From assembly GCA_029564595.1 (NCBI GenBank), contig JAKQPS010000001.1, positions 124,001 to 188,000 of the forward strand: a DNA stretch of 64,000 nucleotides. The letters are read 5' to 3'. Both the position numbers and the translations under genes were made by a program. Shown here one piece after another: positions 59,931-64,000 of the stretch. The notes under the pieces were generated by a model, which did no database searches, was not told the DNA's origin, and was given only the letters and a program-made list of their open reading frames with translations. This stretch comes from a bacterium. Lineage in GTDB: Bacteria > UBP15 > UBA6099. The stretch's first letter is position 1; each line of letters opens with the position of its first letter.

Positions 59931-59957
59931 AAGCCACCGGTTCGGGTGGCTCTTTTT
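59931..59957 (-). terminator. Rho-independent terminator of the 60-residue motility gene
   Basis: AGCCACC / GGTGGCT stem with a 6 nt loop. On the minus strand it is followed by TTTTTTTT. About 95 nt beyond the stop codon; a second hairpin GTTGCTG / CAGCAAC lies at 59965-59985. The plus-strand U-tract (CTTTTT) makes it possibly bidirectional. Confidence 0.8.
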
Positions 59958-60050
59958 AGGAGGAGTTGCTGTGGCTAGCAGCAACCATGTCATCTATTTT
60001 ATTTATCGTCGCTTTTTCAGATTACTTAATAGCTCCTCGAAAAAAAATTT

Positions 60051-60233
60051 TTAAGCGTAAATATCCACGACATTCTGCGGCGTATTGGCCAAGTTCGCTA
60101 AAGGAGTCGTCTGAGCTGTGGCTGCCTGTTTGACTACTTCGAACAGATTCAGCAACGCAATGTTCTGGGCTCTCAGCGAATTGGTCACGATGCTGGAGGC
60201 ATAATCAAAACTTCCAAATGATACTGACGACAT
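60051..60233 (-). CDS. Small putative motility protein (YjfB-like)
   Basis: 60 residues with GGGGAGG 8 nt before the ATG. Opens 'MSSVSFGSFDYASSIVTNSL' then 'RAQNIALLNLFEVVKQAATA' and ends 'TPQNVVDIYA'. Length, the short helical Gln/Ala-rich middle and the final '(V)DIxA' resemble the YjfB putative-motility family (60-residue proteins, C-terminal '.iDi.a'), but I cannot confirm by search. It has a sigma-28-like promoter (60328-60354), which supports a late flagellar role. Distinct from neighbours, monocistronic with its own terminator. Confidence 0.6.
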   Translation of the reverse strand: MSSVSFGSFDYASSIVTNSLRAQNIALLNLFEVVKQAATAQTTPLANLANTPQNVVDIYA

Positions 60234-60327
60234 TTCTCATACCTCCCCTTCTAAAAAATTTATCACTTCTTCCCCTCCGTGGTCAGACAGTGAATTTTGT
60301 TTCAAACGACCTCCGTGTCCAATATAT

Positions 60328-60354
60328 ATATCGGCGTTCCCGGAAAAATCTTGA
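60328..60354 (-). promoter_or_regulatory. Sigma-28-like promoter of the 60-residue protein
   Basis: On the minus strand TCAA, 15 nt, GCCGATAT (10 of 12 consensus positions). Start near 60321, leader about 88 nt, containing ACGGAGG twice. Confidence 0.7.
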
Positions 60355-60463
60355 GCGGAAGCGATATTAATTTCCATAGCGGCGCGAGCTTGACACTAGC
60401 TGACGTTATCCACAACAATAGGGTCGCGGAAAAGAGGCGCGGAACGCCGCGCGCGGGGACAGG

Positions 60464-61108
60464 ATGATTTTCGACCTTCACGTCCACACGATAGTCGCAT
60501 CGACATGCAGCAACATAGACCCTGTCGAGTGCGTGGAAGCCGCCATAGCGCGCGGGCTGGACGGGATATGCGTCACCGAACACGACAGTTTGGAGGGCGG
60601 GCGCGCTCTCAAACAGATTGCCGCCGACTATCCGCGACTAACCGTGCTGGAAGGCATGGAGGTGTCCAGCAGGGAAGGGCATCTCCTCGTCTACGGCTTC
60701 GACCGGGAGATTAAAGGCTCTCCTCCCGCGAGGGATGTTATTGAAGTCGTCCGCTCGGCGGGCGGAATCGTAATCCCCGCCCACCCTTGGCGCGCTCCTT
60801 TCGGCTGGTATTCCGGCTCCCTAGAAAAACCTTTGGAAGACACCGATTTCCCTGAGCTTTTCAGCGTCATCGAAAAATACAACGGCCTTTCATCTCCCGA
60901 ACAGAATAGACGCGCGGATGAATATTGCGCTAAGACTTCAGCGTCCGGAACAGGCGGCAGCGACGCCCATGTGGCGTCCGACATCGGATGCTGCGTGACA
61001 GTTTTCGAGGACGAAATAACCGACGAGCGCTCTCTTGTGGAAGCCCTGCTCTCAGGCAGGTTCCGCGCCGAGATGCGCGACTCATACCATCAACTCTGGA
61101 GCGTGTAA
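60464..61108 (+). CDS. PHP-domain phosphoesterase-like protein
   Basis: 214 residues. PHP metal-dependent phosphoesterase fold with trinuclear site. Marks 'MIFDLHVHTIVAS' (H-x-H), 'GICVTEHDSLEGG', 'GMEVSSREGHLLVYGF', 'IVIPAHPWRA' and 'GTGGSDAHVASDIG'. Likely a nucleotide or small-phosphate hydrolase; the substrate is unknown. Followed at 3 bp by the DUF1232 gene. Confidence 0.92.
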   Translation: MIFDLHVHTIVASTCSNIDPVECVEAAIARGLDGICVTEHDSLEGGRALKQIAADYPRLTVLEGMEVSSREGHLLVYGFDREIKGSPPARDVIEVVRSAGGIVIPAHPWRAPFGWYSGSLEKPLEDTDFPELFSVIEKYNGLSSPEQNRRADEYCAKTSASGTGGSDAHVASDIGCCVTVFEDEITDERSLVEALLSGRFRAEMRDSYHQLWSV

Positions 61109-61110
61109 AT

Positions 61111-61611
61111 ATGGAAGAGAATATCGTTCAAGTTCAAAAAGTCATCCCAAGCGCCGTCAACTGCTTGGCTTTGTTTCCGAAACTGGCTAAGTTGACGCTC
61201 GGCCTTTTCAGAGACGACCGGATTCCCCGCTATCTAAAAATACTCACCGCCGGAGCCATACTTTATGTCGCCTTGCCTCTGGATTTCCTGCCTGATTTCG
61301 TTCCGAGCGCGGGATTGCTGGACGATCTTATTGTGATTCTTTTAATTTTGACTCAGTATATGCGGTCGGCCCCAGCGGAGGTTTTTCAGGAGCATTGGGA
61401 CGCTCAATTCGGAGACGGATTCGACATCAAGAGCGAACTCGAAGCGGCGCTCAAAGAACTGGAGCCGCAGGTCGGCGAAAGATTTGCTTGGCTCAAGGGG
61501 CTTGCGTCGAAACTCATCGCGAAAATCGGCGAATTCAACGCGCGCCGCTCGGACGCGGATTCCGAACAGGACGCTTGCGCGCCGGCGGCTGAATTGCCTG
61601 AGTCCGTTTAA
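61111..61611 (+). CDS. DUF1232 family membrane protein
   Basis: 166 residues from ATG 61111 (GGAG upstream), 3 bp after the PHP gene. The DUF1232 signature 'IPRYLKILTAGAILYVALPL' and 'DFLPDFVPSAGLLDDLIVIL' forms one or two membrane segments (about 45-95). The C-terminal ~60 residues are hydrophilic and helical. Function unknown; the two genes probably form an operon. Confidence 0.9.
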   Translation: MEENIVQVQKVIPSAVNCLALFPKLAKLTLGLFRDDRIPRYLKILTAGAILYVALPLDFLPDFVPSAGLLDDLIVILLILTQYMRSAPAEVFQEHWDAQFGDGFDIKSELEAALKELEPQVGERFAWLKGLASKLIAKIGEFNARRSDADSEQDACAPAAELPESV

Positions 61612-61685
61612 CCTCGCCGCAGCGCGCTCATTATCATTTATTAATTGGACATACATTTTAGGCTGTATTTCATTTCATTTTCAGA

Positions 61686-61714
61686 TTGAATGCGCGCGCT
61701 CAGTCTCGTATACT
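61686..61714 (+). promoter_or_regulatory. Sigma-70-type promoter of the McsA-McsB fusion gene
   Basis: TTGAAT, 17 bp, TATACT. Start near 61721. Confidence 0.75.
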
Positions 61715-61766
61715 GAAAAACGGGTATATTAAAGTTTGAGCGGTTCCAGCCGCAGCGGAGATTTCG

Positions 61767-63443
61767 ATGAAGTGCTCGAAATGCGGTGAAAACAAGGCTG
61801 ATTACTTCCTGTCTTGGGGAAGACAGGAATCCCCGCGAGTGGGTTTCTGCGCGGAATGCGCGGAATCCGTGGGGATGCTGGCGGCGCTTAGGCGCGTCGA
61901 GTCCCAGATAAGAGGGCTTGGCGGCGCGGACGACCTCTCCCAGACTCTCTCCTGCTACGATTTGCCTGTCGAGTTTGCGGACAGTTGCAGGGCTTGCGGA
62001 ACCAAACTTCGGGAATTCGAGCGCGGTTTCAGGCTCGGTTGCCCGGAATGCGCTTCCGTTTTCGGCTCGATGCTTACCGGTTATCTTTCTTTGCTCGGTT
62101 GCTCGCTCGCCGACGGCGTGTCGTTTTACAGAGGGCCGTCCCCGGCGGCTTACTCTGAGCGTTCGAAACTCCTGAAACTGAAAAACAGAATTGAAGAAGA
62201 AATCAGGACGGAAGACTATGCGTCCGCTGGGAAACATAAGGAAGCCCTTCTGAAGCTGGAAAAGAAAGTGGAATGCCGCGCGAAATCCCGGATAGATGCG
62301 TCGAAAAGGGCCGCGCAGGGGTTCCCGGCGGCGTTGAAGCTCGACGCTTCCGCAAAATCGGCAATCAACTCCGGCGGCGGTTGCTCGCCGTCTTCCAACG
62401 ATACGGGAATAGTATGGAGCCGCGTCGAACTCAGACGCAATTTCTCCGGTTTCAATTTTCCCGGCAGGCTTTCGCCCTCAAGACGCGAGCTTGTCGAGCT
62501 TTTAGCCGTTTCACTTTTGCCAAAGGGCTTTATTTCATCTTCAATGAGAATAAATATGAAGCCTCTGTCCGTGATTGAGAGGCTCGCCCTCGGCGAACGT
62601 TTTTTCATGAGGCGGCCTGAACCCCGCTCTTCCGCCCTCATCAATCGCGACGGCTCAATGTCGGCGCTGATAAACGACATTGATCATCTCTCGGTGAGCG
62701 CGTTCCAGTCCGGCGCTGCCGGCGCGGACGCCGCATCTCTGATGGCAAAGGCTCTTAAGGCTGTCGAGGGAATGGAAAAGGACGCCGAACCGGCGTTCTC
62801 TCCGAGGTTCGGTTATCTTGCGGCCTCGCCGAAATATATCGGGTCGGGAGCATCGGCGTCCATTCTGTTGCATCTGCCTTACAGTTTTTTGAGCGGCGAC
62901 ACATTTTTCTGGCCGGACAGAGCGGAGCGCTATTCAGTGAAAGTAGAACCCTTCAGAGGCTCCAACTTAGAACATCACGGATTCTATCTTGTGTCGGCTC
63001 TCGTCGGATTCGGCCAGACCGCCGAAGAGATAGCCGTTTCGACCGGGGAATTTGCAGCGCGCCTTATCCAGAGAGAAGGGGAGTTGCGCGACGCCTTTTC
63101 GCCCGACGACGAAAACAGAATGCATCGCGCCATTCCGCGCGTCATCCACAACGCAAAACGCGCGCACAGGCTTTCATATCAGGACACTCTCAGGTTCGTT
63201 TCGCTCTTTTCCGTCGCTTTGGATAGAGGCTTGGTCGAGATGCCCGCGTTCGCCGTTTCCGACGTCCTGCCCGCCATGTCGTCCGCCGGAATTATGCTTG
63301 CGGACGGAAAAACGAGCAGTATCAACGAATGCGAGGCCCGCCGCGCGGACCTATTCGCGGAAATCGTTGACGCATGGCTGTATTCGAAAGACTCCGAAAT
63401 CGCGAACGGAAGGGGCGCGGGGAGGTCGCGCTCCCGCAGATGA
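61767..63443 (+). CDS. McsA-McsB fusion; arginine-kinase domain with altered active site
   Basis: 558 residues. Residues 1-100 hold four CxxC pairs (C3/C6, C28/C31, C74/C77, C92/C95), the McsA zinc fingers, followed by a UVR motif at about 134-169. Residues about 215-540 are an McsB/phosphagen-kinase fold: 'RRNFSGFNFPGR', 'SALINDIDHLSVSAFQSG', 'FSPRFGYLAASPKYIGSG' and 'ASILLHLP'. In McsB, protein-arginine kinase of Gram-positive bacteria, 'SRxRxxRN', 'EEDHxR' and 'GTGxRAS' supply arginines for ATP; here they read SRVELRRN, DIDHLS and GSGASAS, and the GE(G) loop is lost. This looks like a pseudokinase or an enzyme with a new chemistry. clpC and ctsR are not near. Its stop overlaps mobA. Confidence 0.87.
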   Translation: MKCSKCGENKADYFLSWGRQESPRVGFCAECAESVGMLAALRRVESQIRGLGGADDLSQTLSCYDLPVEFADSCRACGTKLREFERGFRLGCPECASVFGSMLTGYLSLLGCSLADGVSFYRGPSPAAYSERSKLLKLKNRIEEEIRTEDYASAGKHKEALLKLEKKVECRAKSRIDASKRAAQGFPAALKLDASAKSAINSGGGCSPSSNDTGIVWSRVELRRNFSGFNFPGRLSPSRRELVELLAVSLLPKGFISSSMRINMKPLSVIERLALGERFFMRRPEPRSSALINRDGSMSALINDIDHLSVSAFQSGAAGADAASLMAKALKAVEGMEKDAEPAFSPRFGYLAASPKYIGSGASASILLHLPYSFLSGDTFFWPDRAERYSVKVEPFRGSNLEHHGFYLVSALVGFGQTAEEIAVSTGEFAARLIQREGELRDAFSPDDENRMHRAIPRVIHNAKRAHRLSYQDTLRFVSLFSVALDRGLVEMPAFAVSDVLPAMSSAGIMLADGKTSSINECEARRADLFAEIVDAWLYSKDSEIANGRGAGRSRSRR

Positions 63444-64000
63444 GAACCCTTATTCTTCTCATGGGCGGGAAAAGCTCCCGTATGGGCGCGGATAAAACCT
63501 GCTTAGAACTCAACGGCCGCCCGATTATCGAAGACATAATAGAAAAGCTTTCACCTTACTTCCCGGAAATAATTCTATCGACCAACGAGCCTGAACGCTA
63601 CTCCCGGCTGGGGCTTCCCGCCATTGCGGACGATACCCCCGGACAAGGGCCTGCGGGCGGTTTGCTCTCCGTTATGAACGCTTTTCCTAGAGAACAATAT
63701 CAAGTCGCCCCCTGCGACACACCTTTCATAGACGGAGCCACACTCGCTCGCGTTTTCGACCTTTCGAAAGACTCGGACGCCGGAATTGTGTTTTCTAAAG
63801 AAGGCCCTCAGCCCCTATTGTCTTCATACTCCATTGCGGCGCGCGACGCGCTTGAGCGCGGAATAAATCGCGGCGTCTTCAAAATAATGGCCTGCATCGA
63901 AAACCTGAGAATTCGTTGGATATCCGCCGCCGACCTCGGTCTAGATGAAGATTCGTGGCGCAGGTTCGTCTTCAACGTGAACAGCCCGCAAGACCTTGAA
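63440..64000 (+). CDS. mobA: Molybdenum cofactor guanylyltransferase MobA, partial at window end
   Basis: 187 codons visible; the C-terminus is outside the window. Adds GMP to molybdopterin to make the guanine-dinucleotide cofactor. N-terminal 'LILLMGGKSSRMGADKTCLE' is the nucleotidyltransferase P-loop-like signature, with 'DDTPGQGPAGGLLSVM' and 'VAPCDTPFIDG'. Start ATG overlaps the previous stop (ATGA). Implies molybdoenzymes elsewhere in the genome. Confidence 0.9.
   Translation, partial: MRTLILLMGGKSSRMGADKTCLELNGRPIIEDIIEKLSPYFPEIILSTNEPERYSRLGLPAIADDTPGQGPAGGLLSVMNAFPREQYQVAPCDTPFIDGATLARVFDLSKDSDAGIVFSKEGPQPLLSSYSIAARDALERGINRGVFKIMACIENLRIRWISAADLGLDEDSWRRFVFNVNSPQDLE

Noticed and set aside
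60406-60414. TTATCCACA, a perfect DnaA-box sequence
   Set aside because: Only one such box was seen and no AT-rich unwinding region or dnaA/dnaN neighbour. One box of 9 bp is expected by chance; not an origin.

Overview
This is a GC-rich bacterial chromosome segment with almost no mobile genes. It probably comes from an uncultured, deep-branching diderm. Evidence for an outer membrane is an LpxL/HtrB-like acyltransferase, several lipoproteins and an L,D-transpeptidase. Evidence for motility is two flagellin genes and a small motility-type protein, each behind a sigma-28-like promoter. An ADP-forming acyl-CoA synthetase, thiolase, malic enzyme and ApbE fit an anaerobic or fermentative metabolism. 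An archaeal-type ThrRS, a SWIB protein with a histone-H1-like tail and an McsA-McsB fusion do not point to one well-known phylum, so I do not name a taxon.

Layout. 1-7931 (minus): rplM-rpsI under a strong promoter, then argC-argJ-argD-argF-ruvB, an exported protein and a PpiD/SurA-like chaperone cut by the window edge. 8016-13505 (plus): ADP-forming acyl-CoA synthetase and three tandem PhnD-like binding proteins (a fourth lies at 40004). 13555-17252: SWIB protein, a stand-alone FliG middle domain, a PEBP protein, a flagellin carrying a zinc-metallopeptidase insert (flagellinolysin type) and tRNA-Pro. 17396-21094: LpxL-like acyltransferase, a large toroid/lyase-like protein and an endonuclease III homologue. 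21095-30794: a repeat-rich accessory zone (REPIN-like palindromes, MITE-like element, GTCATTCCC repeats) around a lipoprotein, a DUF401 permease, malic enzyme and RidA. 30795-36327: putative glycan operon with a GH35 enzyme. 36651-49074: slipin, thrS, fourth PhnD-like protein, a GH2-like protein probably lacking its acid/base Glu, ApbE, V4R protein, thiolase, GNAT and MBOAT. 49110-57711: SGNH partner of the MBOAT, a 983-residue flagellin with calcium-binding, beta-sandwich and beta-propeller inserts, then secA-prfB. 57779-64000: zinc-ribbon protein, GH4 enzyme, 60-residue sigma-28-driven protein, PHP and DUF1232 proteins, McsA-McsB fusion and partial mobA.

The most striking theme is flagella built from elaborated flagellins. 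One carries an HExxH protease domain. The other carries calcium-binding repeats and a PD40-type propeller. Both have sigma-28-like promoters, and their mRNA leaders contain hairpins that place GGA in the loop, as CsrA/RsmA sites do. This suggests a flagellum that acts as an enzyme- or ligand-displaying surface, under the usual late-flagellar and possibly CsrA control. A second theme is that at least three genes (8052, 40936, 25657) have promoter-like boxes only 6 to 8 nt before the start codon and no ribosome binding site, which suggests leaderless mRNAs.
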